Assembly (NCBI RefSeq): GCF_018987265.1
Contig: NZ_CP076854.1
Location: 310,001-374,000, forward strand
Reading direction: 5' to 3'
DNA length: 64,000 nt
Source of the DNA: Rhizobium sp. WYJ-E13
Lineage (GTDB): Bacteria > Pseudomonadota > Alphaproteobacteria > Rhizobiales > Rhizobiaceae
Shown here: positions 15,499 to 27,924 of the stretch, in pieces
Layout of the letters: the number at the start of each line of letters is the position of its first letter
Numbering within the stretch: the stretch's first letter is position 1
Program-made: the position numbers and the translations under genes
Notes under the pieces: generated by a model
What the model saw: the letters and a program-made list of their open reading frames with translations, nothing else
Databases searched by the model: none
What the model was told of the DNA's origin: nothing

Positions 15499-18400
15499 CT
15501 ATTCAACTTCAGCGTTTCCAGTTTCGATCCGACCGACCGACCCTTCATTCGTGCTGGTCGCCGCGGTAGGATCACGGGTCTTCTCGGCATGGGCGGTACC
15601 AAATAGTTTCCGCTTGCTGGCCTCCCTCACCGTCTGAACGAAAATATAGAGCAAAGGAATGGTGAGGAGGCCGACATTCGTTCCGAGCAGCAGCCCACCG
15701 AGAACGGTAACACCGATCGCCTGGCGGCTGCCTGCTCCGGCTCCCGTCGCCACCACCAACGGTACCACGCCCAATATGGAAGCCATCGCCGTCATCAATA
15801 CCGGTCTGAAGCGCTGCGACGTTCCTTCGCGTGCCGCTTCTATGATGCTGAGACCTTCTTCCCGCCGCTCCTTGGCGAACTCCACGATGAGGATGGCGTT
15901 CTTGGCCGCCAGCCCGATCAGCAGCAGCAGGCCGATCTGGGCGTAGATATTGAGATCGATGCTGCCGATAACCAGTCCCGCCAGGGCCCCGAGCACCGCG
16001 ACGATCACGGACATCATCACGGCGAGCGGGACGCTCCAGCTTTCATATTGGGCGACGAGGAAGAGATAGGTGAGGATGATCCCCATGGTCAGGATGATGA
16101 CCGTCTGTCCACCCGCCTGCTTTTCCTGAAGGGCAAGTCCCGTCCATTCATATCCGAAGCCTGGCGGCAGCTTTTCCGCAGCAAGCGCTTCCATGGCGTT
16201 CAGGGCATCCCCGGTACTCGCACCCGCCGCAGCCTGCCCGTTGATCGCGGCGGATGGAAAAAGGTTGTAGCGGTTGACCGAGTTTGGTCCGTAGATGGTC
16301 GAGATGGAAAGCAATCCTTGCAGGGGCACCAGATCGCCCGACTGGCTTCGCACCCTCAGCCGCTGGATGTCCTCGATGCGCGAGCGGAACGTCGGCTCGT
16401 CCTGGATCCGAACCTGGTATACGCGCGAAAATATGTTGAAGTCGTCGACATAGGCCGATCCAAGATGCGCTTGCAGCGTGTTGAAGATCGTCGCTGGTGA
16501 AACGCCGAAAAGTTCGGCCCGTCGCCGGTCGATATCGAGATAGATCTGCGGCGCGTCGGCCGAAAACGTGCTGAAGACTCCTGTTAACCGCTCCGTCTGG
16601 TTTGCTGCGACGATCAGCCCGCGCATCACTTCGGCTAGTTCCTCCTGACTTTGCCCGGCGCGGGCCTGAAGGCGAAAGTCAAAGCCGCCGGTCGTCCCGA
16701 GGCCAGGTATTGCTGGCGGATTGAACGGGACAACCGATGCCGTCGAAACCTTTCTGAACTCCGTTCGAAGCTCGTTCATCAACGCAAAGGCGCTCTGGTC
16801 CGACCCGCGTTCGCTCCACGGCGTGAGCGCCGAGATGATCATTGCCGAATTGGAGCCGCCACCGCCTATCATGCTCGTCCCGGCAATGGCGATGGTGTTT
16901 GCAATCCCAGGCGTCCGTTGGAGCACAGTGGTGACCGCCGCGACCGTCCCCTGCGTGCGCTCGAGGGAAGCGGAATCGGGCAATTGCACGTTCATGAAGA
17001 GATAGCCCTGGTCTTCGGCGGGGACAAAACCCACGGGCAGGATGCGATAAAGACCGTAGACGCCCACGACGGTAATCGCGAGAAACAGCAGGCTGAGGGC
17101 AATCCTGCGGGCAAAAATCGCCAGCAAAGAAATGTAAAACCGTCGCGACGCATCGAGGCCCCGGTTTATCCTGCCGAACAGCTTCGACCGGCTCTCCTGT
17201 GCCGGCCGGAGGATGAGGACGCAGAGTGCCGGACTGAGGGTCAAGGCATTGATCGTCGAGAAGGTGATCGTGATCAAGATGGTGACCGCGAACTGACGGT
17301 AGAGTTCACCGGTTATGCCGGCGAGGAACGCAACCGGCACGAAGAGAGCGGCCAGCACCAACGTTGTTGCAACGATTGGCCCCGTGACCTGGCTCATCGT
17401 GTGTAGCGTCGCTTCACGCACGTCGACGCCCAGCTCGCTCATGATGCGCTGGACATTTTCCACCACGATGATCGCGTCGTCCACGACAAGACTGATCGCG
17501 AGTATCATCGCGAAAAGCGTGATCGTGTTGGCCGAATAACCCATGAGATAAAGCACGGCAAAGCCGCCGATCAGCGAAACGGGTATGGTCAGCGTCGGGA
17601 TGATTGTCGCGCGCCAGTCCTGCAGGAAAAGGAACACGACCACGACAACGAGCACGAAGGTGATCGCCAATGTAATGAAAATCTCCTGGATGGTCTGCCG
17701 AACAAAAGCGGTCGTGTCGAAAACGACCGTATAGGCGAGGTCATCAGGAAATTGTTTCGACAATGTCTGCAGCTCGCCGAGAACGGCGTTCGATACCGCC
17801 AGCGCGTTCGCATCGGTCGATTGATAGACGACGACGGTAGCGCTCGGCCTGCCATTCAGGGTCGATGCCGTATCGTAGGATTGTGCGCCGAGCTCGATCC
17901 GGGCGACGTCGCGAAGATGGACGATCGCTCCGTCCTTGTTGGTGCGGATAATGATGTTGCCGAACTCGATTGCATCCGCAAGCCTCCCCCTGGCCATGAC
18001 GGTCAACTGCAGCTGCTGACCGGTGGGCGAGGGGGGCGAACCGAGCTGGCCGGCGGATGCCTGGACGTTCTGGGCCTGGATCGCCGTCGTCAGGTCGGCT
18101 GCGGTTACCCCAAGGGCCTGCATGCGATCGGGGTTCATCCAGATCCGCATGCTGTAGGCCGGGCCAAACACGCTCGCCTCACCGACGCCGGGAAGGCGAG
18201 CGATCGCGTCCCGGATGTTGATCATGGCATAGTTGCTGATGAAGACATCGTCCCTGGTGCCGTTCGGCGAGTAGACGGCAAAGCCGAGTAGCATGCTCGA
18301 CGAACGAGTTCTGACCGAGACGCCTGTCTGTGTAACGGCAGCGGGAAGCCGCGGCGATGCCATTGACACGCGATTCTGCACATTGACCTGGGCGATTGCC

Positions 18401-18705
18401 GGATCCGTGCCGGCTGCGAACGTAACCGTCAGGCTGTAGGTGCCGTTATTGGTGCTTGACGACGACATGTAGAGCATGTCTTCAACGCCATTCACCTGAT
18501 CCTCGATCGGCGCTGCCACGCTGTCGGTCATGACGCTGGCATTCGCGCCGGGATAGCTTGCCGTGACCTGCACTTCGGGCGGTGTGATCTGCGGAAACTG
18601 GGCGACGGGTATCAAGAAGAGGGAGAGGCCGCCTGCGATCATCATCACGACTGCGATGACCATTGCAAATCTTGGCCTGGCAATGAAGTGCGCCGAAAGG
18701 TTCAT
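15499..18705 (-). CDS. RND multidrug efflux transporter (HAE1/MexF-like inner-membrane pump)
   Basis: At 1068 residues this is full length for AcrB/MexF-type pumps. Helix 1 ([20 protein letters not shown]), the porter domain ([20 protein letters not shown]), and the proton-relay pair in helix 4 ([15 protein letters not shown]) are present, followed by a second internal repeat ending in [16 protein letters not shown]. It exports hydrophobic compounds by proton antiport through a periplasmic adaptor and an outer-membrane channel. Its ATG overlaps the adaptor stop by 4 nt. No TolC/OprM-type channel gene lies nearby, so it must borrow one encoded elsewhere. Confidence 0.95.
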   Translation of the reverse strand: MNLSAHFIARPRFAMVIAVVMMIAGGLSLFLIPVAQFPQITPPEVQVTASYPGANASVMTDSVAAPIEDQVNGVEDMLYMSSSSTNNGTYSLTVTFAAGTDPAIAQVNVQNRVSMASPRLPAAVTQTGVSVRTRSSSMLLGFAVYSPNGTRDDVFISNYAMINIRDAIARLPGVGEASVFGPAYSMRIWMNPDRMQALGVTAADLTTAIQAQNVQASAGQLGSPPSPTGQQLQLTVMARGRLADAIEFGNIIIRTNKDGAIVHLRDVARIELGAQSYDTASTLNGRPSATVVVYQSTDANALAVSNAVLGELQTLSKQFPDDLAYTVVFDTTAFVRQTIQEIFITLAITFVLVVVVVFLFLQDWRATIIPTLTIPVSLIGGFAVLYLMGYSANTITLFAMILAISLVVDDAIIVVENVQRIMSELGVDVREATLHTMSQVTGPIVATTLVLAALFVPVAFLAGITGELYRQFAVTILITITFSTINALTLSPALCVLILRPAQESRSKLFGRINRGLDASRRFYISLLAIFARRIALSLLFLAITVVGVYGLYRILPVGFVPAEDQGYLFMNVQLPDSASLERTQGTVAAVTTVLQRTPGIANTIAIAGTSMIGGGGSNSAMIISALTPWSERGSDQSAFALMNELRTEFRKVSTASVVPFNPPAIPGLGTTGGFDFRLQARAGQSQEELAEVMRGLIVAANQTERLTGVFSTFSADAPQIYLDIDRRRAELFGVSPATIFNTLQAHLGSAYVDDFNIFSRVYQVRIQDEPTFRSRIEDIQRLRVRSQSGDLVPLQGLLSISTIYGPNSVNRYNLFPSAAINGQAAAGASTGDALNAMEALAAEKLPPGFGYEWTGLALQEKQAGGQTVIILTMGIILTYLFLVAQYESWSVPLAVMMSVIVAVLGALAGLVIGSIDLNIYAQIGLLLLIGLAAKNAILIVEFAKERREEGLSIIEAAREGTSQRFRPVLMTAMASILGVVPLVVATGAGAGSRQAIGVTVLGGLLLGTNVGLLTIPLLYIFVQTVREASKRKLFGTAHAEKTRDPTAATSTNEGSVGRIETGNAEVE

Positions 18706-19880
18706 TGGGGTGAACCCGGTTGCGGTTCCATCGGCGCGAGCGAGATCGCGTTGCTGTCGGTTGGAGAAACTTCCGTGGGCTCGACGACGAGGCCTTCCGA
18801 GACGTTCTGTAGGCCGTCGACGATCAGTTTTTCCCCGCCTTTAAGACCATCGTCTACTGCCCAGCTGCCACCGATCTGTCGAGTAATCCTTATTCGACGC
18901 AGCTCGACGGCATTTTGCGCGTTGACGAGCAGGACGTACTTGCCATCCCGATCCTGCTGCACCGCCCCCAGCGGCACAACCGGACGGAGCGTCTTTTCCC
19001 TTTCCGATATGACAACTGTTACGAACTGACCCGGAATAAGCAGGGCATCTGGATTGGGAAATAGCGCCCGAACGGGCAGGGTTCCCGTCGCCGGGTCGAT
19101 TTCGTTACCGAAGAATTCGATCCTTCCCGGCTCCGCGTAAGATTGGCCGTTCGACAGCCGCAGGCTGGGCTTATAGCTGCTGGCCAGCGCCTCCTTGCCG
19201 ATATTGCCTCTGGTCGCGCGCAGTTCGAGGATCGATCGATCGCTCACCGAGAACACGACGCGGATCGGATCCATTTCGACGACGCGAGCCAGTGCCGTTG
19301 AACTGCCGCTGACGAAGCTTCCGACCGACAATTCGGCAGCTCCGATGCGGCCGTCGATCGGCGAGACTATCCTGGTGTAGCTGAGATTGAGCTCGGCCTG
19401 GCTCACGCGTGCTTGTGCCGAAAGAAAGTTTGCCTGGCCGGTTTCAAGGGCGGTCTGGCTTTCCTCCAGCGTCGCGCGCGATACGGTTTGGTTGCTCAGC
19501 GATTGATTGCGCGCGACACGGCGTTGAGCATCCGCCAATGTCGCCTGGGCGCTCGCAAGCGCTGCCTTGGCGTCCGACAGCGCTATTTCCAGGGACCGCT
19601 TGTCGATCAGGAAGAGATCCTGATCCTTCCTGATCAATTGGCCCTCATTAAAAAGACGTTGGTCGACGAAGCCTTCGATGCGCGAACGGATATCGACGGC
19701 ATTGACTGCCTCCACTCGTCCGACGAATTCGTGTTTCGGCGAAACGTCCTGGACCGGCACGGTGAGGACGCCGACGGACGGACCAGCCTGTGCCGCCACG
19801 TCCTGCGGCACTGACATCAGAGCTGCGAACAATAACACCAGGAATGTCGGCGGAACTCGACGATGCAACTTCATCGACAT
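18702..19880 (-). CDS. RND periplasmic adaptor protein (MexE/AcrA-like)
   Basis: This 392-residue membrane-fusion protein begins with a Sec signal ([20 protein letters not shown]). It then has the barrel-sandwich half-motif ([20 protein letters not shown]), an alpha-hairpin rich in Ala/Gln (about 100-160), the second lipoyl half ([20 protein letters not shown]) and a beta-barrel domain. It bridges the inner-membrane pump and an outer-membrane channel. GGAG sits just before the start. It forms a coupled two-gene operon with the pump; no dedicated regulator is adjacent. Confidence 0.93.
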   Translation of the reverse strand: MSMKLHRRVPPTFLVLLFAALMSVPQDVAAQAGPSVGVLTVPVQDVSPKHEFVGRVEAVNAVDIRSRIEGFVDQRLFNEGQLIRKDQDLFLIDKRSLEIALSDAKAALASAQATLADAQRRVARNQSLSNQTVSRATLEESQTALETGQANFLSAQARVSQAELNLSYTRIVSPIDGRIGAAELSVGSFVSGSSTALARVVEMDPIRVVFSVSDRSILELRATRGNIGKEALASSYKPSLRLSNGQSYAEPGRIEFFGNEIDPATGTLPVRALFPNPDALLIPGQFVTVVISEREKTLRPVVPLGAVQQDRDGKYVLLVNAQNAVELRRIRITRQIGGSWAVDDGLKGGEKLIVDGLQNVSEGLVVEPTEVSPTDSNAISLAPMEPQPGSPQ

Positions 19881-20171
19881 GTCTCCAACAGAACCGTGAA
19901 ATTAGATCACTCAAGGCGGATGGAAGCAGTCTACAAAAATTAGCATATGTTGAGATTCTACTACCATACGTGGAGAGCAGCAAGCGTTACAGATGGCGCG
20001 TCCTGTCCTAAATTGGCGCTGGAAAGACCCTTTGTCGGACAGGCACCGCACTGTTGATTGCGTCACCACTAGATGCTGATGCCACCGCTGCCGAACTCGA
20101 ACCTGAAGCGGAGAGAGGCGGGATTCGTGCACAGCCTTCCCATGCTCTCCCGATCAGCACTATCTCACGTC

Positions 20172-20870
20172 TCAGGTGGTCTCATCGTCGGTCTTCGACC
20201 AGCTTGTTTGTGCGACGTCCGATCTCAAACTCAGCTGGGCCACAAGTTGTTCGACAACGCTGTCCTGGTCGCCCTTCGTGAAAACGATCGCTTCGATTTC
20301 CATCCCCTTATCGGCATCGCACAGGCGGCTTTTTATCGATCGGAACTGCAGTTTGTTGGCGTTCAGCGATTGCAGCAGCGTCGCCCGGACTGCTATTTCA
20401 TGATCCATTGGGCATTTGAGCTTTATGTCGTAGATACGTTCTTGCTCTGGCGCGACCACAGACCAGGCTTCGATATACGATCCAAGCTTGGGAAGCGTAT
20501 AGTTGAAGGCGACAATGAAAAAGGCCGCTTCGCTAGCCAATAGAAGCTGCCCATAGCCAGCGAAGACGCCGACAGCGCCGGTGCTCCAGACCGTCGCAGC
20601 CGTGCTCAAGCCTTTGATGTTGGTGCCGTCGCGGATAATGAGACCCGCCCCAAGGAAGCCGATGCCCGTAACGACCTGAGCGCCCATGCGCAGATCGAAT
20701 TCGAAGCCCATCGCACTTGGAAGCGACGCATAGGATGCGGCACCAAGGGAAACAAGCGCATGGGTTACGAGATTTGAGTTCCGCTGCTTCAAATGTCTTT
20801 CGGCGCCGATCAGCGTTCCGAGCAGCAATGCGGTCACCAGTTTGACGAGAATTGATTGGCTGGCGTCCAT
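20172..20870 (-). CDS. MgtC/SapB-family membrane protein
   Basis: The 232-residue product has the MgtC N-terminal membrane domain (LVTALLLGTLIGAERHLKQR, GAQVVTGIGFLGAGLIIRDG, IKGLSTAATVWSTGAVGVFA) and a C-terminal cytoplasmic ACT-like domain from about residue 145. MgtC proteins support survival in low Mg2+ or acid and modulate ATP synthase or membrane potential. The start MDASQSILV is preferred because GAGGCG precedes it and it matches the family's N-terminus; a 27-residue upstream extension is less likely. It is divergent from the YqhA-like gene. Confidence 0.88.
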   Translation of the reverse strand: MDASQSILVKLVTALLLGTLIGAERHLKQRNSNLVTHALVSLGAASYASLPSAMGFEFDLRMGAQVVTGIGFLGAGLIIRDGTNIKGLSTAATVWSTGAVGVFAGYGQLLLASEAAFFIVAFNYTLPKLGSYIEAWSVVAPEQERIYDIKLKCPMDHEIAVRATLLQSLNANKLQFRSIKSRLCDADKGMEIEAIVFTKGDQDSVVEQLVAQLSLRSDVAQTSWSKTDDETT

Positions 20871-21033
20871 ATCGATCGCCTCTATGTTTATCCGGTGTGA
20901 GCCGCGACTATTTCCTGGACATCGGCCAGTTATGTCTCTGCAAGGAACCATTTACCCTCGTGCAGAAAGAAACCAGCATCCTCTCGTCTTTTTCTTACTT
21001 TGATTTGGAAGTTGAAGTTCGATCGGAGAGACC

Positions 21034-21570
21034 ATGATAAACATCCTGCTGAAGTTACGCTTCGTCATGGCGCTTGCATCCATAGGTGTTATCGCCGCCG
21101 CCGGTTTGATGTTTTGGGAGGGCCTGCTGACATTATGGCATGCCTTTGCCTATGTGAGAACCGACCCGGATCTTGCCGTCATTGCGGCCGTCATGCGGGC
21201 GACGGATAAGCTGCTGTTTGCGATCGTCCTCGTCATCTTCGGCTGCGCCACCGCGCTTGGTTTTCTCGTCGATCTGTCGCCCGAACAACGCGCGGCGCTG
21301 CCCGATTGGATGGTCATCGACAGTGTCGCCGAACTCAAGAACCTCTTCATCCAGATGATTATCCTCTATCTGGTGGTCCATTTCGCCACGCTCGTCGCGG
21401 AGACCGACCAGATGCTGCAATGGAACGCGCTGGTCCTTCCCATGTCTATCCTGCTATTGGCCGGCGCCATGAGACTGATCGCCGATGCTCCTGGGCACGG
21501 CCATCACGGTGATCACGCTTCGGTTCAAAACAAACCACCCGCTTCCAATGCCAGCACCGACGATGCCTAA
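21034..21570 (+). CDS. YqhA-family (UPF0114) membrane protein
   Basis: A 178-residue protein with about four membrane helices. The order RFVMALASIGVIAAAGLMFW, a soluble loop, TDKLLFAIVLVIFGCATALG, LFIQMIILYLVVHFATLVAE and a final helix fits the YqhA/UPF0114 family, which has no firm biochemical role. The C-terminus carries a His-rich tail (APGHGHHGDHAS) that might bind metal. It is transcribed away from the MgtC gene, 163 bp apart. Confidence 0.75.
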   Translation: MINILLKLRFVMALASIGVIAAAGLMFWEGLLTLWHAFAYVRTDPDLAVIAAVMRATDKLLFAIVLVIFGCATALGFLVDLSPEQRAALPDWMVIDSVAELKNLFIQMIILYLVVHFATLVAETDQMLQWNALVLPMSILLLAGAMRLIADAPGHGHHGDHASVQNKPPASNASTDDA

Positions 21571-21900
21571 ATTCACTGCGCGATCCCAATCCGCTGCTCC
21601 TTGATGCGTCGGCGGCAAGCAGCGGGCATGCGGTGTCTTCCCGGGCAGGGATGAAACTCCTCGAAAAAATAGCCGTCTTGCCCGCGACGCTGTGGTTGAT
21701 GAGGAGAGCACGACGTTGTCGTTCACCATCGCGCAAAGTATCTCGTCGCCGGTTGCTATTCCTCTTGACGTCTTTCTGCCGTCCAAACCGATATCTCAAC
21801 CGCTCAATTTCCCTGGCCATCTCTCTTCGTCTGTGAGTGAAAGGTAAAATTTACCAAGATTTGTAACGATCCGCCTCTATCCAAATCGCGGAGGAATTTT
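21571..21900. other. Intergenic region upstream of the binding-protein/chemoreceptor pair
   Basis: About 330 bp without a convincing gene on either strand. An AT-rich stretch (about 21838-21870) just upstream of the GTG start at 21901 is the likely promoter. Confidence 0.4.
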
Positions 21901-24989
<3,089 letters not shown>

Positions 24990-25087
24990 CGCTCTTTTGG
25001 CACGCGCTTTCGATCGCGGAACCTTGCCGAACGGGGCGGAGCATTCCGGCCCCGACCGTCCGCGCTCCGGCCTGAGCGGATACGAGA

Positions 25088-26100
25088 TCATAGGGCACCA
25101 TAGATGGCATTGCGTAGGTCGACGAACTGTCCCCACATGCCCTTCAGCGCGGTATTGGTCAGCGCCACGACCGTCAGCGCCTTTTGCGGATCCACGAACC
25201 AGCTATGACCATGGGCCCCGCCCCAGTGATAGGTGCCCGTTGACCACGGAGCCTGCGTGGCGACGGGATCGCTGACCACGGCCCATCCGAAACCGAAGCC
25301 GATCCCCGGGTCAAGCGGTTGGCGCACGCCGTGCGCTTGATCGCTGGTCATGAGGTCGACCGTCTCCTTGGAAAGAAGTGGTGCTCCGCCTTTACGGACC
25401 GTTTCCAGTATCGCGAGCACCTCACGCGCCGTCCCCGCGATGCCTGCGCCGCCGGAATGATAGGAATCGGGATCGAAGATGCGGTCCGGCGCAAATCTCA
25501 CCGTTCCGGTGAATGCCACGACGGACGATTCCGTGCCCATGCGCTCGGGCTCCGGCGAGCCGCTCTTATAGGCTGCCGCCAGTCTCTCGCGGTCAGTGAT
25601 CCGGAACGCGGTGTCGCGTAGTCCGATCGGGCCTGTGACAAGCCTTTCGACAGCCTCGCCAAGCCTCATGCCGGTTTCCTTCTCGATGATACCGCCGATG
25701 ACGTCCATCGCCAGTGAATATTGCCAGTTCGTGTCCGGCGTGAAGAGCAGGGGGCGCTTGCGATACGCCGGAGGTTTTCGTCCAGCGGCAGGCCGGGTTC
25801 CGCCAGACCGTCGGAAACGCCGGCGCGAACGTAAGAGCCATTCTCTTCCATGAACCCGTAGGTCAGGCCGGCCGTATGCGTCAGGAGATCGCGGATACGG
25901 ATAACCGGTTCATTGCCGTCAGCAAGACGCGGCCTGAAATCCGGCAGCCATCTCGTCACCGGATCGTCAAGCCCGATCAGGCCTTGCTCGATGAGGCGCA
26001 TGGCCGCAATCGCAACGATCGGCTTCGTTACCGGGGCCAAGCGGAAGATCGTATTGTCCGTCATCGCGCGGTTCGTCTCGCGGTCCGCCAGGCCGGCAGC
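25088..26100 (-). pseudogene. Beta-lactamase-family serine hydrolase, inactivated
   Basis: Two reading frames together make a class C-type esterase/beta-lactamase fold: AAGLADRETNRAMTDNTIFR, LIGLDDPVTRWLPDFRP, IRIRDLLTHTAGLTYGF, then after a frame change at a run of five G (25750-25754) LLFTPDTNWQYSLAMDVIGG and GYTYHWGGAHGHSWFVDP-like residues to AIYGAL. The active-site SxxK motif reads PVTK, so the catalytic Ser is replaced by Pro (codon 26034-26032). The 5' end is cut near 26100, where antisense LuxR sequence begins. Truncation, frameshift and lost nucleophile together make this a clear pseudogene. Confidence 0.85.
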
Positions 26101-26238
26101 GCGGCGGAGATCGCCGACATTCTCGACATGTCGCCCCGGACGGTGGACAAGCACATGGAGCAGATCTTCAACAAGCTCGCCGTGGAAAAGCGTACTTCGG
26201 TTGCCACTCTGGCGGTCAAGGTCTTGTGGCGGGAGTGA
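26101..26238 (+). pseudogene. LuxR-type HTH C-terminal fragment
   Basis: The frame reads AAEIADILDMSPRTVDKHME, then QIFNKLAVEKRTSVATLAVK, which is the last three helices of a LuxR/FixJ DNA-binding domain. Nothing upstream in any frame supplies the rest; upstream sequence belongs to the opposite-strand serine hydrolase. The two remnants abut at about 26098-26103, marking a deletion or rearrangement junction. Confidence 0.8.
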
Positions 26239-26325
26239 TGGCGATGTGACAAAGCCAGTGATGTCGGCGGCGCGATGCTGAAGCGTTGATCGGCTGGAGC
26301 CACCGCGCATTGAACATGCGGCGGC

Positions 26326-26856
26326 CTAGCCGAACCCCGCCACCACTGTTTCGATGGGCAGGAACAGCGTTCGGCTGTCTTCCGGATATTCGATGAACTC
26401 CGCGCAACGCAGATAGAAGCGCTTGGCCGCATCGTCCTTGGCCTGAACCAGAACTGCCCCGATGCCAATACTCTGCGATACTAGAGCAATCCGGCGCAGC
26501 GCATCGGACAGGAGGTCCGCCCCGAGACCCTTTCCCGCATGATCGCGACTGACCGCCAACCGCCCGATAACTGACACCGGAATCACGTCGGGCGCATTGC
26601 ACCGCACCTTGCCGGGAGCAATCCCACGCTCGACCGATCCGGCTGAAATGCAGAAATAGCCAACCACCCGATTGCCCTCACACACGACATAGGTGCGCGA
26701 GAACCGGCTTTCGTTCTTCAAGGCCCTATGGCGCAGCCAGTCATTCAGCACCGGCTCACCACAGTCGAACCCCGAAACATCGTGGTCGACAGTCAAGGCA
26801 ACGGGAGCGGAGAGCCGAGGCGCGGGCTGGTCCGGCGCGTCGTCTATTTCTGCCAT
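26326..26856 (-). CDS. GNAT acetyltransferase toxin (TacT/AtaT-like)
   Basis: The 176-residue product is a GNAT enzyme: FDCGEPVLNDWLRHRALKNE at the start is typical of toxin-type members, acetyl-CoA binding is RLAVSRDHAGKGLGADLLSD, and the C-terminal FY motif is KRFYLRCAEF. TacT-like toxins acetylate charged tRNAs and stop translation. The gene overlaps the DUF1778 antitoxin by 13 nt, the standard arrangement. It sits among pseudogenes, where a toxin-antitoxin pair is expected to persist. Confidence 0.92.
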   Translation of the reverse strand: MAEIDDAPDQPAPRLSAPVALTVDHDVSGFDCGEPVLNDWLRHRALKNESRFSRTYVVCEGNRVVGYFCISAGSVERGIAPGKVRCNAPDVIPVSVIGRLAVSRDHAGKGLGADLLSDALRRIALVSQSIGIGAVLVQAKDDAAKRFYLRCAEFIEYPEDSRTLFLPIETVVAGFG

Positions 26857-27179
26857 GCCGGAGTCCGGCGTAGAAGGGCCTTGAGCTTCGGTCCGGGCGC
26901 GGGCGGATTGTCGAGCGCGTGAATGAAAGCGTCGTAACGCTCGGGATCGAGCGTGAACAGGCGCTGGTCAAGCAGCACATCGACTGCCTGCCGCCGGGCG
27001 CTTTCCACCATGAACTCGGTGCGCGTCTTACCCAACACCGCCGCCGCATTGTCGATGAGCTGGCGAGTGCCGGTCTCGATCCGCAGGTTGATACTGCCCT
27101 TGGTGTCGGCCGCAGAGGCGCGCGCCGAGACAGCAGCAGAAGGGGAAGATGCGGAGGGAGCGGTACGAGTTTTTGTCAT
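26844..27179 (-). CDS. DUF1778 antitoxin (TacA-like, ribbon-helix-helix)
   Basis: A 111-residue antitoxin. After a low-complexity Ala/Ser start comes the RHH DNA-binding part INLRIETGTRQLIDNAAAVL, then GKTRTEFMVESARRQAVDVL, and a C-terminal toxin-neutralising tail ending TPAWQK. TacA proteins bind the GNAT toxin and autorepress the operon. ATG at 27179 with GGAG close upstream is preferred over a 9-codon longer form. It is the first gene of the pair. Confidence 0.9.
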   Translation of the reverse strand: MTKTRTAPSASSPSAAVSARASAADTKGSINLRIETGTRQLIDNAAAVLGKTRTEFMVESARRQAVDVLLDQRLFTLDPERYDAFIHALDNPPAPGPKLKALLRRTPAWQK

Positions 27180-27273
27180 ACTCCAATTATGGGCCTCTGT
27201 ACCCACACTGTCAATACGCTCGTGCTCTCTTTAAGATCGGACAGCGCCTGACACACAAAAGGAAAATTGTCGA

Positions 27274-27553
27274 ATGCTCAAGGTCATCGCTCAGGATTTC
27301 ATCAAGCCGGAAGCCATCGAAATCGTCCTGCCGCTTTATCGCGAAATGGTCGAGAAGACCCGGCAGAAAGAACTCCGTATCGCCTATGACCTGTTCGTCG
27401 ACAAACGCATCCATCAGGATAAATGTCGCGTCCTGCCGCCGATGAGCTTTGATGAGTGGGACCAACCGCGTGAAATGCTCGGCCCTGCAATGCGCGTCCA
27501 GAGTGGCCCGGTCCGGCCATTCTTCGATGAAAACAAAATATCCGGGATCTTTC
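27274..27553 (+). pseudogene. Antibiotic biosynthesis monooxygenase-like gene with inverted 3' half
   Basis: The plus strand encodes MLKVIAQDFIKPEAIEIVLP, then LYREMVEKTRQKELRIAYDL FVD, the N-terminal half of an ABM-domain (quinol monooxygenase-like) protein. From 27403 the plus frame is meaningless, but the minus strand of about 27403-27553 reads DPGYFVFIEEWPDRATLDAH, then CRAEHFTRLVPLIKAHRRQD and ATFILMDAF, exactly the missing C-terminal half. So about 155 bp have flipped inside the gene. Both ends carry a similar short palindromic core (GTCGAC at 27397-27402, GTTGAC at 27554-27559). Re-inverting at those cores would still leave a small frame offset. Confidence 0.75.
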
Positions 27554-27700
27554 GTTGACGTGGAAGAGGTAGCCTACCTGCTTGGATACCAGGACGCCAA
27601 CTCGTTTTATCGCGCCTTCCGCGAGTGGGAAAACATGACGCCCGGCCACTGGCGTCGGATCGAGTCTGTGTCGGCAATGACTGCTCTTGAGCAGCGGTGA
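27554..27700 (+). pseudogene. AraC-family HTH C-terminal fragment
   Basis: The frame reads VDVEEVAYLLGYQDANSFYR, then AFREWENMTPGHWRR. This is the second HTH and terminal helix of an AraC-family regulator (evA..lGY.d.nsF.RaFr.w.g.tP..wR). The first HTH and sensor domain are absent. It begins exactly at the right border of the inverted monooxygenase segment. Confidence 0.8.
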
Positions 27701-27924
27701 AGCAGAGATCAACGGCCGGGTTGGGGCGCAAACTTGTCGCGCCATTCGTGAGCGCCGATCTGCAGCGCCGCTCAATCCAGATTTTTGTGATTGCGGTCAT
27801 GGGCGCGGTCAATGCTCCTCGCCGCAACGAGAAAGCATCGCCACGTCCCGTATTTAGCCTTACCCGGCCTTCTGGCCACCTGGAATCTCGCCTCTTCTGC
27901 TCACCTTCGCTGGGACCCTAAGAG

